From positions 62,001 through 126,000 of the forward strand of contig JASANG010001469.1 in the NCBI GenBank assembly GCA_030248215.1: a stretch of 64,000 bases of DNA. Reading direction: 5' to 3'. The position numbers and the translations under genes are program-made. The DNA is from Enoplolaimus lenunculus (taxonomy: Eukaryota > Nematoda > Enoplea > Enoplida > Thoracostomopsidae). The notes under the pieces were generated by a model. It was not told the DNA's origin. It searched no databases and saw only the letters and a program-made list of their open reading frames with translations. Numbering within the stretch: position 1 is the stretch's first letter; each line of letters starts with the position of its first letter. This document shows positions 34,948-46,002 of the stretch, in pieces.

Positions 34948-35205
34948 TATACTGTAAATCGTCATGAGTTGATTAATCAATTCAGAAAGAAAATTAGATA
35001 TTTCTGGCTATTTCTGAGTTAATAACAGTAGATATTAACTCACTGTGAGTTGATTTAATTCTGCGTAAGTTGATTAATTAACTCAGGATGAGTTAAATCT
35101 ATTCAAATTTCTGAGTTCTGAGAAGACCTAAGTCAGAGCTCGGACCTCTTATTGTGGATTCAACTCTTTCTGAGTTAAAATCAACTCACTGGAATTTACA
35201 ATGTA
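34948..35205. mobile_element. Family C foldback MITE, copy C3
   Basis: TATACTGTAAATCGTCATGA at left and GGAATTTACAATGTA at right; diverged arms. Confidence 0.75.
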
Positions 35206-35941
35206 AAATTTATAACATTTACAGTTTGTAGTCGTATTCTGAATTATATTTTTATACTCTGTAAAACATTTTACTTAAAATACTTAATAGTTTACCACCA
35301 ACAATTTGTAGCCGTTATTGGAATGTATTGAAGTTGTTTTTAAATTAAATACGTATTATGTCGGCTTTCAGTCATGAGATGAAATATTGATGATTTATGA
35401 ATCTTTTAACGTTGACATTTTTATCATTCGGAAATACAGTAGGTTTAATAGCCATGGTGTATTAAACACCAACCGGATATATGGTTCCGTTTTCGTTTCT
35501 GTATTCATATATTACAAAAACACCAAAAATGGTGTAATTTTTAATACAGTCATAGTTGATTTGTAAATGAACTAAAATGTACGCAGTGTTTCAATACACT
35601 TAAAATTATAATTTGTATTGTAAGATATCAAATTTAGTCAGCGACTAAAGTACTTGTACTTATAAAAAGACACTTTTAAAAATTGCTAATGGTTAATACT
35701 TTAGCACGTATTTTACTAAAGTCATATACTTATAATTAAAGATTTCAGAAACCCATGCAATTATCAGTTTTTACTAAAAACAGTGTACATCAACAGCAGG
35801 AGCAGTAGTAAGAAAACGAACACCACTCATTTTCTCCAAAACGGGGACATGTTAGCGTTGACCCTACATTATTACTGAAATAATTTAGAGTTTTATTGTA
35901 TTTATTGTGATTCTATGTTTATCGAACAGGTTAAGAGCCCC
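35206..35941. other. AT-rich spacer between MITEs C3 and C4
   Basis: No ORF, repeat boundary or RNA gene recognised. Confidence 0.5.
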
Positions 35942-36126
35942 ATACCGTAAATTCTAATGAGCTGATTTTTAACTCAGAATTGAATCGCTCAATCTGAGTC
36001 ACGACTATCGGAACTCAGCCTTCTGAGTTGATTTAACTCGTTCTGAGTTAGCTAATTAAGTCACCCGGAATCAACTCAAATCTGAGCCAGAATCAACCCA
36101 ACTCAAATTGAGTCACTGTTTACTGT
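35942..36126. mobile_element. Family C foldback MITE, shortened copy C4
   Basis: ATACCGTAAATTCTAATGAG at left and a decayed ACTGTTTACTGTTA at right. Confidence 0.6.
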
Positions 36127-36297
36127 TATATTTACTCACAAATAACTAAAACTCGCTAAATGAGCTTATTCTTATCAATTCACTGGAACTTAAAGTCCAA
36201 TTTATTCCGTCCAAACTTGATAATCTGACCCAGGATACGTAACCAGAACCTTTTAACGGATTCAGCTCTCAATAAAGCATGGTGCTCGTTCTAGCGA

Positions 36298-36551
36298 TAC
36301 ACTGTAAATTTCAGTGAGTTGATTTTAACTCAGAATGAGTTGAATCGCTCAGTCAGAGTTAGGACTATCAGAACTCAGAATTTTGAGCTGATTCAATTCA
36401 TTCTGAGTTAATTCAACTCACCCCGACTCAACTCAACTTAGAGCTAGAATTAATTCAACTGAGAGTGAGTTAATGCTTTTCTGATATTAATTCAGAAATA
36501 ACCAAATCGCTAGCTGAAATGATCAATGAACTCACCGCAATTTATAGTGTA
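36298..36551. mobile_element. Family C foldback MITE, copy C5
   Basis: TACACTGTAAATTTCAGTGA at left and CGCAATTTATAGTGTA at right. Confidence 0.8.
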
Positions 36552-36771
36552 AGGCGTACAGGTTTCTTAGAATGATGTACCCACGCCAATGGGCGAATAT
36601 TACTTAATTTTACAAGCATTTATGGGTTTCATTTAATCAAATCCAATATTCATAGACTGTACTGTATTTCAGTTTTTGCCTATGTTTCCTGTGATGCTAT
36701 AGCGGCAAATTCCTTGAAAGTAACCCAAACAGAAGCCCAAACGTGCCGACTAAACTTGGCTTTGCATGAAG

Positions 36772-37100
36772 GCGACCGGATATTCGATTGAAGTTACATT
36801 ATTCGGCCAAGAATCGGTGTCGGTGTTTGTATCCGGTTCCGGTATACAAAATATACGGATTGAATATTGGGCCAATGTAACGATTAGGGCTGCAACAGTA
36901 GATTAAGCGTATTATTTCTAATCCTAAGCCTAAGCATAAGCCTATGCCAAAAATGTAGTCTAGAATGTATTAAGCCTACTCTTTTACAGACTCATCAGGA
37001 ACCGGGCCGGTCCTAAAACTATCATTGGCCGTGGATATTTACGTTTGTATGACTTCCGAATATTAAATCCACGCGAACAGTTGTATTAATTAAATATACT
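36772..37100. mobile_element. Family D MITE D5, split by family A copy A15
   Basis: CGACCGGATATTCGATTG, then TATCCGGTTCCGG at left and GGATATTTACGTTTG..CCGAATATT at right, matching D1. The 161-bp A15 lies in the middle. Confidence 0.6.
36870..37030. mobile_element. Family A MITE A15, nested in a hAT-type MITE
   Basis: Complete short inverted ends (GGCCAATG..CATTGGCC) enclose a CCTAAGCCTAAGC core. Flanking sequence on both sides matches the interior of the family D element at 4735-4958. Confidence 0.75.
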
Positions 37101-37402
37101 TTTGGGGGCCCATGTATACTTTTATACCGGGGCTATTTTTTGACCATGACGGGGGGGCAGAAATTGAGATGATTAAACTTTATACAAATACGTCAGATTC
37201 GATGAATTTAAATTTACCTATAAAATAGAACATTTGCAGGACGCAAGCGTTGGTGAAGGCTTACAAAGCAACTTGTATATTCATGGCTTAGAACTATACA
37301 AAATTTTAAGAAATTCTTGGAAAGCATTTCTGTGGATCGCCGTGTCCACTAATTTTTTCTGGATTTAATATATTTTATGTGAATTGTCTTTTATGATCCA
37401 TA

Positions 37403-37658
37403 TACACTGTAAATTTCAGTGAGTTGGTTTTAACTCAGAATGAGTCCAATCACTCAGTCTGAGTTAGGACTGTCAGAACTCAGAATTTTGAGTTGATTCA
37501 GCTCATTCTGAGTTAATTAATCAACTCACCCAGAGTCAACTCAACTGAGAGTGAGAATCAACTCAACTCAGAGCGAGTTAATGTTTACTGATAATTATTC
37601 AGAAATAACCAACTTGCTAGCTGAATTGATTAATCAACTCATTGGAATTTACAGTGTA
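37403..37658. mobile_element. Family C foldback MITE, copy C6
   Basis: TACACTGTAAATTTCAGTGA at left and TTGGAATTTACAGTGTA at right, with TA at both flanks. Confidence 0.85.
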
Positions 37659-37699
37659 TGAGCAGTGAAGCTCATTCTTCTGCGTTGAACATTTTTCAT

Positions 37700-37808
37700 G
37701 GACTACAATCAGGACTTATGGACTGTTAGGGATTTATACTCTTGTTGACTGGGACTAAAAATGTCGACGTAACTCTGAATGCCGTCCTCTTTATTCGGTC
37801 ACTACAGT
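37700..37808. repeat. Family J-type end
   Basis: TTATTCGGTCACTACAGTAT end, preceded by a GGACTTATGGACTGTTAGGG segment like that of 15115-15254. Confidence 0.45.
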
Positions 37809-38972
37809 ATTTTGACTAAAATTAAAAGAGAATAAAATGTGTATTTCCAGTTTCTCACACAGAGTTTCAAGGCCAATTGCGCACTAACCGCGGCAGACAA
37901 TACCTGTCTATTAATATGAATGCGTGTGTAGTTTTCATTCATTACGACCATTAGCTGCCACCAGTTGCGCCCTGCGCACACGTCGCTAAATCAGTTATTT
38001 GACCATAACTCGTTAATAGCTAATCATCTGTGATTGCAAAGGAATTAACACAGTTTGATTCAACTTGGCAATCCTCGTCATATAATGCATAATATGTGTA
38101 AGATTTGCAATAAAAAAGTTGTTTTGATCCCAAGAAGTGCGTTTCAACCTCAAAAATTGATTTCTTAAAAAATTCAGATTTGGCTGTGAAATGATTAGGG
38201 AACTTCAAGAGAAGCTTAAATATGCAAAAATTTACAAAATCGAACCATTTTTAGCGAACGCTGGTTGGATCGAAATAGATAACATGACCCATATTAAACC
38301 TGCCGTTGGTGCTTTTACCCGATGCAGGCTATACCAGATCGGCACGGTCCTATGACTTTGACATTGACTAAACTCGACATTAAATCATTTTTTCTGTGCT
38401 AAAATTGAACTTCGACAACATTTTTCTTATTTTTTTACTCAGTTGTGGCATGAAATTATTGCTATTTTTAATTCTGTGAGATATTTTATCACTTTTGTGT
38501 ATATTTTGTAATTACTTTTATTATAGGTTTTGAAAGAGATAAATTTATTTCGATATTAATGTAAATAACGCACACAATGCGAACAAGAAAAGTATCCGAT
38601 ACACTAAACAAATTAAAGGAAAACATCATAATCGCTTAAGGAAAATCCAATAACTGAACTAAAATTCGTAGACTTAAGCTATGAAAAACATGCATAAGAT
38701 ATAAATAAGGAAGGTCCATACTTATCGATAGTTTACTTTCGGGGGCAAATTTTAATTTCAAATCTGGTTTTTAACAAGTTTAATTTTCTATATACGCGGT
38801 ATATTTTTACTGTCCAGAATGTTCTAAATTATCGTCGGCTCATTTAATATGCTCCACAAATGGGGTGTGTAACCCAAAAGCACAGCGCGTTCTGAGTACA
38901 TTCTTTTCTACACAGAATCTGGATTATGGATAGAACAGAATTGCCATGTTCGTTGAATTTTTTCTGGGTCAG
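37809..38972. other. AT-rich spacer, nothing recognised
   Basis: No exon-like segment on either strand that I could tie to a family. Confidence 0.45.
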
Positions 38973-39197
38973 TACACTGCAAAAAATGGTGAGTCAAATT
39001 GACTGTCTCCGAAATAGGCTATTCGGGACTACACAAACTGAGTTAAAATTCTATTCCGCCTGAGTCAAATTCGACTCAATGAATCACTAAGTAAGTCAAA
39101 TTTGACTCTGGCGGAGTCGAATTTGACTCAGTTTGTGTAGTCCGGAAAAGCCTATTTCGGAGAGAGTCCAATTTGACTCACCATTTTTTGCAGTGTA
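38973..39197. mobile_element. Family B foldback MITE, copy B5
   Basis: TACACTGCAAAAAATGGTGA at left and the exact inverse TCACCATTTTTTGCAGTGTA at right. Confidence 0.88.
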
Positions 39198-39472
39198 GTA
39201 GCTGATTTTTAGTAAAATGAATTACAGATATACCTTCATTCGGGATTAGTTTACACTTTACTATGTCCATCCTAAAACTTCCACCCCTTTCCCAGTTAGA
39301 ACTTTCTGTATTATGACTGCCTTAAGAAGTACCGTCCTTCGGTTAATTTAACCTTTTTCTGGATGCTTCGGTGGGTGCAGCAGATCCCGTCTTTTTACCC
39401 TTGAATGTCAGGATTGAGCCCAATTTGACCTATGGCGAATTAACTTTAGATGGAATTTTGCAGTCGGTCTGG

Positions 39473-39674
39473 TACACTGCAAAAATGGTGAGTCAAATTA
39501 ACTCTGTCGGAAATAGACTTTTCCGGATACACAAACTGAGACAAATTCGGCGTCGCCCAGCGAGTCAAATTTGACTCTGGCGGAGTCGTATTTGACTCAG
39601 TTTGTGTAGTCTCGAAACGCCTATTTCGGAAAGAGTTTATATAATATTTGACTCACCATTTTTTGCAGTGTATA
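39473..39674. mobile_element. Family B foldback MITE, copy B6, upstream of the secreted ORF
   Basis: TACACTGCAAAAATGGTGAG at left and ACCATTTTTTGCAGTGTA at right. It ends 93 bp before the ATG of the putative peptide gene. Confidence 0.85.
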
Positions 39675-39766
39675 GTCTCGATATGGTTCAACCTATTTAG
39701 GCAGTATATCAACTCATTTTATACTATTATTTTTTGTATATAGACGTATTAATATTATATATTAAA

Positions 39767-40120
39767 ATGCAATTAATTAAAATATTCGCGTTTACTGTCT
39801 TGGTATACACCCAATGCCAAGCAGTAGCTGGCAAAAATTGCCAAACGCCACCTGATGCCGCAGCTGATAGCACCGCTCGCAGCGAAGACAGCGAAACGCA
39901 AAATATATCCTGCATCAAACGTGCGAATGGTTTTAGTCGTTTCAATTTTCGATCAGCACGAATTTCACGATCATCCACAAATTTAAATAATTTAAATAAT
40001 AATTTTAAAAATTTAAAACAAAACTCATACGCGTTATTGTTGAACAACAAACGATTTGCTGCAGTACCGTATTACAACGACTATTTTAAACGTGCTCGAC
40101 GTCAAAGAAACCGCTTTTAG
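39767..40120 (+). CDS. Putative secreted peptide (prohormone-like) precursor, 117 aa, unrecognised
   Basis: I do not recognise this protein. From the ATG at 39767 it has a clear N-terminal hydrophobic stretch (MQLIKIFAFTVLVYTQCQAVAG) of signal-peptide form, with cleavage expected near residues 19-22. A small-residue and acidic linker with two Cys (25, 49) follows. Then come dibasic sites KR51-52, KR95-96, KR108-109 and RR111-112. KR95-96 and KR108-109 bracket an 11-residue peptide, FAAVPYYNDYF; residues 53-94 would be a second, Asn- and Arg-rich product. The C-terminus is RNRF with no amidation glycine. An AATAAA lies 211 nt past the stop (40331). An in-frame upstream ATG at 39734 would spoil the signal peptide, so the internal start is preferred. 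It is single-exon as read; a family B MITE ends about 90 nt upstream. It could be the last exon of a longer gene or a chance ORF. Confidence 0.5.
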   Translation: MQLIKIFAFTVLVYTQCQAVAGKNCQTPPDAAADSTARSEDSETQNISCIKRANGFSRFNFRSARISRSSTNLNNLNNNFKNLKQNSYALLLNNKRFAAVPYYNDYFKRARRQRNRF

Positions 40121-40330
40121 CTGTATTGATTACGACTTTTAGTACGACTCACCCGATTAAGCTGAGCGATGAGATTTATGCTAATATTTTGCCTCACCAG
40201 CGGCTACACCCATTGCTGTTTTGTAATACAGACGTGTTTTTCAGCGGTCTCTCAGACAGGACCCTACTTGGTTTTTGGACTCATGTCCAACGTTTTCAAG
40301 CGTAAATTTGTTTAATTTGGCCCCAGCGCA

Positions 40331-40336
40331 AATAAA
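40331..40336 (+). promoter_or_regulatory. Possible polyadenylation signal of the peptide ORF
   Basis: AATAAA about 210 nt downstream of the stop of the 117-aa secreted ORF, the first such hexamer on that strand after the stop. In AT-rich DNA the hexamer can occur by chance. Confidence 0.35.
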
Positions 40337-41644
40337 GAATTTAAATATTATCCAAAAAGGGAATTTCAGAAAAAATGGAATAACGAAACAGCTCTGGCAA
40401 AACATTTGCCAGATGCAGGACCGCAGGCTTTTAACCCTTTATTCCTTATTCAATTTGCTGTATATGATAGTCTGTTAATATCTTCATAGATAAAATTATA
40501 TTTTGATCCATTTTGGATCTTCAGTGTTTCCAAAGATTTTTATTTTGCTACACAAAATAAAATGTCATGAATCTATAAGAGACGTTATGACTTAAAAACT
40601 TCTTTAAAAAACTCAGAATTTTTAGTTCTTTAAATTTTCCGAGCTATGCTTTAAAAACGTATATTTTTAACACTTATCTTAAGGGTCCAATGCCAATCCT
40701 AAGCTTAAAGCAAACCCTAAGCCTAATATATTAAGACCAGCTTAAAGCTTAGACTAACCTTACAAGCTTTCTGTTCCTCAGTGGGCAGGCCTCTACAAAC
40801 GTGGGCCAAACTTTTTAGCGCTATTTAAGCGTTGACAGTTGTTTTACAATTTTAAAATTGACCGATATTTCCATTCGAAATGAACTCGACTTTATAAAAA
40901 TCACATTAACGCACGATTTGTATCCAAAACGAAAAATTAAACTACCGAATTCGCCCAAATATCTGGCAATAATTAGCGAATCAAGGCCATTTTCGGTCGG
41001 GGCAGACCTTCGGTTTTCTCTCGCATAGTAGGTTCACAATTGTTATACATTCTGGCACTGTTTGTATTTTCATGCTTGAGGAATTTCGGAGAAATGTCCA
41101 AACCTTCCGTAAACTCCTTTGTTTGCGCTCAATATCAGAATGAATGTTTACCATTGATTTATTTAAATATTAAAATCACAATATAATAATCACGAGTCAA
41201 CAAAATAAACAACAAAACACAGGTTAAACAATAACTTGGGCTTGTATCATCACACGGCTAAAGCATTTATCACCAGTTAGCGATTACGCCCGACAGAAAA
41301 AAAACGCATTTACAAGTTAGTACGCAAATTCACACATCAGTGAGTAGTCATATCATCGCCTTTTCAAACAACACCAACAAATTTTTATGACGGGCTTATC
41401 AACTGAAGTATGAATTTTCTTACTTGTGCAAAAATGTTTCACGGTGCTTACACATGTCGTCAACCGACTGCTACAGGGAAACCTAACATTACTGTTTCAA
41501 AATATTAACAATAACTACTGAATTAATCTTCCTAGGTAACATTCTTAGTATGGATCGACTGAGCGTTTGATTAGCTTCAAAAATTACATACCTACAATTA
41601 AAAACACGACAAGAATCGTATAAACACCGGCTATTGCACACTTT
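40337..41644. other. Spacer between the peptide ORF and the WHAMM/JMY gene
   Basis: Contains only the A16 remnant and AT-rich sequence; probably includes the 3' UTR of the peptide ORF and part of that of the WHAMM/JMY gene. Confidence 0.4.
40687..40800. mobile_element. Family A MITE remnant A16
   Basis: CCTAAGCTTAAAGC and CCTAAGCCTAAT remnants with a GGGCC-like right margin. Confidence 0.4.
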
Positions 41645-41715
41645 CCCACAGGCTTAAGAAGGCTTTTCCTACACTTAAGCCTTTGCCTAAACCTGGACTT
41701 AACCCTTAACAATAA
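41645..41715. mobile_element. Family A MITE remnant A17, 3' of the WHAMM/JMY gene
   Basis: ACTTAAGCCTTTGCCTAAACC remnant (in the same style as the family A core), without terminal repeats. Confidence 0.35.
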
Positions 41716-41807
41716 ACGTGAGAGAATGCGTACATGAGCCAAAATACCATATAGTAGAATCCAAATTTAAAAATTTTACAAATATGTACAAAAATATTTA
41801 CAAATTT

Positions 41808-44800
41808 TTAATTTGAATCATCATCATCAAAATCAATCTTTGTTTCGCCATCAGAAGTATCGTTGTCCGACTCTGTCAATGCCGCACGTATATTTCGAAG
41901 TTGCTGCGAAAGCATAATCTGAAACAAAAAATAACAAAACAGTGAACGTAGACTTCGTATGAATAAACAACCATGAAACCTTTCCTCGTATGAATATTTT
42001 CTATTTCTCCATTTCGACAGCAATGTTTCAAGCAAGGATTTGAACCTCAGACTCAGTCTAGAGTAAGTAACGTATATCACCACCACTCCGCTATAAAAAC
42101 TTGAACTTGTGCCCAAATGGGTTCTCAGTTTTGCCGAGATATTGTACTACGCAAACACTACTTGTAAATAAACCCTGCGCATAATTTATTACTTCTCAAT
42201 AGATTGCGCTTAATTGCTCATAGTTAACTGTATTTGGAAAAGCGTTAAAATTACGTCTGCAAGCAACTGCGTTCTATTTACGAACTATAGTGTCATTTTT
42301 GAATCCCAGTAGCAATCACACTGAATTTTTAAAATGGCTGTAATGCGTGGACCGTATCCCAAAAATAGCATCCTATATCAGAGTTTGCTCAAACTAACCT
42401 GTAATGGATTATTATCATCATTGTGTTTGCAACAGTTTTTGCTAGCATTTGCGTCCACTTTACGCAACTTCACCCCAGCTTTTATGCTAGAAATGATTGA
42501 GTCCATTGGATTTGCCGACGAAACATTTCGTCCTTCAATGTCGGCTGTAAAAATTAAAACAGAACGTCGAATTTTTAAATTTACTTGGTCCAACAAAACG
42601 TAATAAAATATGCAAGATAAAAACCTACTTAATTACCTGCTCTCTGTCATAAAAAAATGAACGAAAAGTTTTGGCTATAGAATAAAATTAAAGTTAAAGC
42701 TGCAAGCATTGATATTTTTCCCACAGATAAACCTAACTTTCTGTATAACTAAATTCTCAATTCTGTGCCCATATTCTCAAAAATATATATCATCTATCAC
42801 AAAATAATCTTGCCTGCCTGCGAACCACTGAATGAAACAGAAAAATTTAACACATTCTCAACATTACAGTCTCTACATAGTGCCCTTGAGACCAGTAAAT
42901 CTTTCAGTTCACTTGCTTAAAAACCTATTACCAACTGGCGATAGTGCTACACACAGTTGTGACTATAAACCTCGAACTGCATAACGTCTCCTACATAATG
43001 CAAACACTTACTCATATTTAAGGGGCGTAACCGGTTAGCTGCATCAGTAATCGTTCCATCGGTGAACACGGCACCTTGCTTCCCTTTGAAAACCGGAGGG
43101 GCTGATGGCAGTAGGGGTAGGGGCGGAGGAGGAGGTGGGAGTGGGGGAGGAGGAGGGGGCATCGTAGAAACCAGCGTGGGAGAGGCCACGCTCGGAGAAG
43201 GTTGAACGACAGTAGCGTCACCGTGAGTTTGACCGCTTTGGCTTTCGGTTTCCACTGGTTGTTTGTTACTTGATTCTGGCACAACTTTAACGTTATCAAC
43301 CGCGCTAGTTTGCGACTGATTTGCGTTTGACTTTCGTTTCAGCTTGGGAGGTTGATATTTCGACCGATGATTTGCAGGTAAGTTATTTCTTTTTGATCTG
43401 GAAGCTGGCGACAACACTAAATCACCGTGTTTCTAAAACACAAAAACATGTATAAATTACTAATAAATAACAAGCGTTGAACTTCTTAAATGTTACGCAA
43501 AATATTCAACTCAATTCGTCTGAAAATATGTTAACCGACAAAGATATATCAGTTCAATACGTAAAATGACACTGGCAGTCACAAGCACAAGGTTTCAAAA
43601 GCAAGAAAACTTGTTGCGCCGTTCATATATTCCAGCCAGCCACGGATTTGTACGACTGTCGGGGGACAGCAAGTGTACAATTTTAATAATGTACAGGCGT
43701 TGCCGTTAACCTCACCCTAACACTTGTCACATATGACCAGCAATGAAAAATATGGTGAATCACACAGAAGTATCAGCTATGACCACTACTTAATATAAAG
43801 GTAGTGAATAATCAGATAGTGGTTGCACTTTTTGTTAATTTTTAAAATCCAACCGTTGTGCATTCAAATTAAGTAACCACGAAAAATATTTTCAAAAATT
43901 AATTTAAAATTCGTACCCTGCTCAAATTTTCAAAACGCCATTGATTTCTTACATTTTTAAATTCTTTTAAACGGACCAGGGTTTTCTGTCGTTGTTCCAA
44001 AGCTGCCGTTTTGTCAGCAACAATTTGTTTTTCAGCACAAACGTCAAGCAGCTAAAAGTAACTAATAAAACCGAAAAATATAATATATACGAAAGTCCGT
44101 AAACTGGATTAATTCTATCAAAAGCTAAAATCAAGTTGAATTTTACAAAAACAGTACTGTTGCCCTGTATTATTTTTTCGCAATTTCAGCTTCTAGCGAA
44201 CGATTTGCATCTAATATTTTCAGCTCAAAAGGGCAAGCGATGATATGGTTTTTTGACTCAGAACTGTTGTATTTTAGCCACAAACAATCTAGTCTCAAAA
44301 CTTTATAACCTCTCTAAAATTATATGTACATATCAAAAACGATGTGATCTTTTTTAACATTACTCAACAAAAACTAATAAAAACATGCCGAGGTTGTAAA
44401 TTATACAATCACAGCAAAATACACCATAGATACGTCCCAAATTTGTCAGACGTAATCTATTTTGTGGCTTAAAACTCACCTGTTTAATATTCGTCGCGCC
44501 ATCTTGTTGCTTATCAGCAATACTATGAAGAAAATTATTTTGTTCATGCTGACGTTGTAGACACTGCTAAAACAAGAATATTATATTACAATAACGTAGC
44601 TAACCATAACTAAAATTAAATTATTATTCAAATAGTTATCTTCAAATGATTGTAGCGCCTAAGCGCCAATTCAGGTATTTTTACTACGATAATACAATGA
44701 AAAACATTTTTTCTAGAAACTACTACGCGTTGTAATAGCAACATAATTTTGCACGAAGCGGAACAGGATATTAGCATTTTTAACCAATAATTTTGCGTTA

Positions 44801-45967
44801 TTATGTTTGCGTTAAGTTTTAATTCGTCCATGACCGATTACTGGCTTTAAATGTACCCAACGGACCTCAAATTTTTGTCTCCAAAACACTCACATATTCG
44901 ACTGTGATGGCGACTAACATTACAATATTAAAAACATGACCGCAGTCGCACAATGAGTGACTTCAAAGACGCTTGAAAATTGAAATGTTTAAAAAATCAG
45001 CGATACCAATCCACAAAATCCCTAGTTGAAACAAATACCTTTTGATTGCGTAATCTGGCAGATCGTTGTTCCAGTTTTGTAATGCGTTGCTGGAGCCGAC
45101 AAATTTCTGGATTTGATTTTTCAAGTTCAGTAAGCATTAATTCGGTATCAGAATCGTTTTCGTGCGCATCGTAGAAGGTATCCGATTCCACATTTACTGC
45201 AATTAATAAATTATCACAAACAATGGTGTGTGCTATCCTGATGTTTATGGTGCACAGGTATAAATATCTAAATTAGGGCCAAGACCACAACTTATATGAG
45301 CTGAATACAGGCAAATCGGTTCAAATAGTGTCCTGGGTCTAATTAAGACTGCAGAATCAAGGTACCATTTATCTTCAAAGTATGTAAGATATACGTTAAT
45401 TCTTGTCGCAGTGCCATAAAACCGACATTATTTTTGGATTCTATCCCACACCATACTCACTTAAATCAGGACTTTAGCAAACACTTATGCATAAGTTAAA
45501 TATATACTCGAATAAGTATGTACATAAGATTACAAAAACTCAGCCAATGTTAGTAAATTACAATAATGGCAAAATATAATACTCAAAAGCACTATCTCAA
45601 CGGCGCAAATAATCCAAATTGCATTAAGGCTCATATTCTCAAATGCATATAGTACCTACCACTAGTGGGCGCTAAGTTTTTAAACTGATAAACTCCTGCA
45701 ATTGCAGACCTCAAATTTGGCACAGACGGACGTGAAAAAAATCGAATGCGAAAAACGTGCTTAATTTTGAACCATAACATTCACTGGCTCGAACGCTACA
45801 AAACCTGTCCATAACAGGCGACAAATGCTACACGCATTTGAGAATACGGGCCTAGATCTTCTTAATTCTTACAGTGTCATTACTAATAAGAAAGTAGCTT
45901 ACGCTAACACAGCTGACTGGCAAAATCTGATCGCTAAACCATTTCCAAATAACAACAACAACAATAC

Positions 45968-46002
<35 letters not shown>

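Noticed and set aside
39371-39574. 67-codon ORF with DPVFLPLNVRIEPNL as a possible exon
   Set aside because: It runs into MITE B6 and no partner exon was found. It could be a 5' exon of the peptide gene, but nothing supports that.
39727-40050. Minus-strand 107-codon ORF opposite the peptide ORF
   Set aside because: No motif. The plus-strand frame has a signal peptide and ordered dibasic sites and is preferred.
43018-43299. Second-frame ORF over the WHAMM/JMY polyproline exon
   Set aside because: Shadow of the GC-rich proline codons in exon 9.
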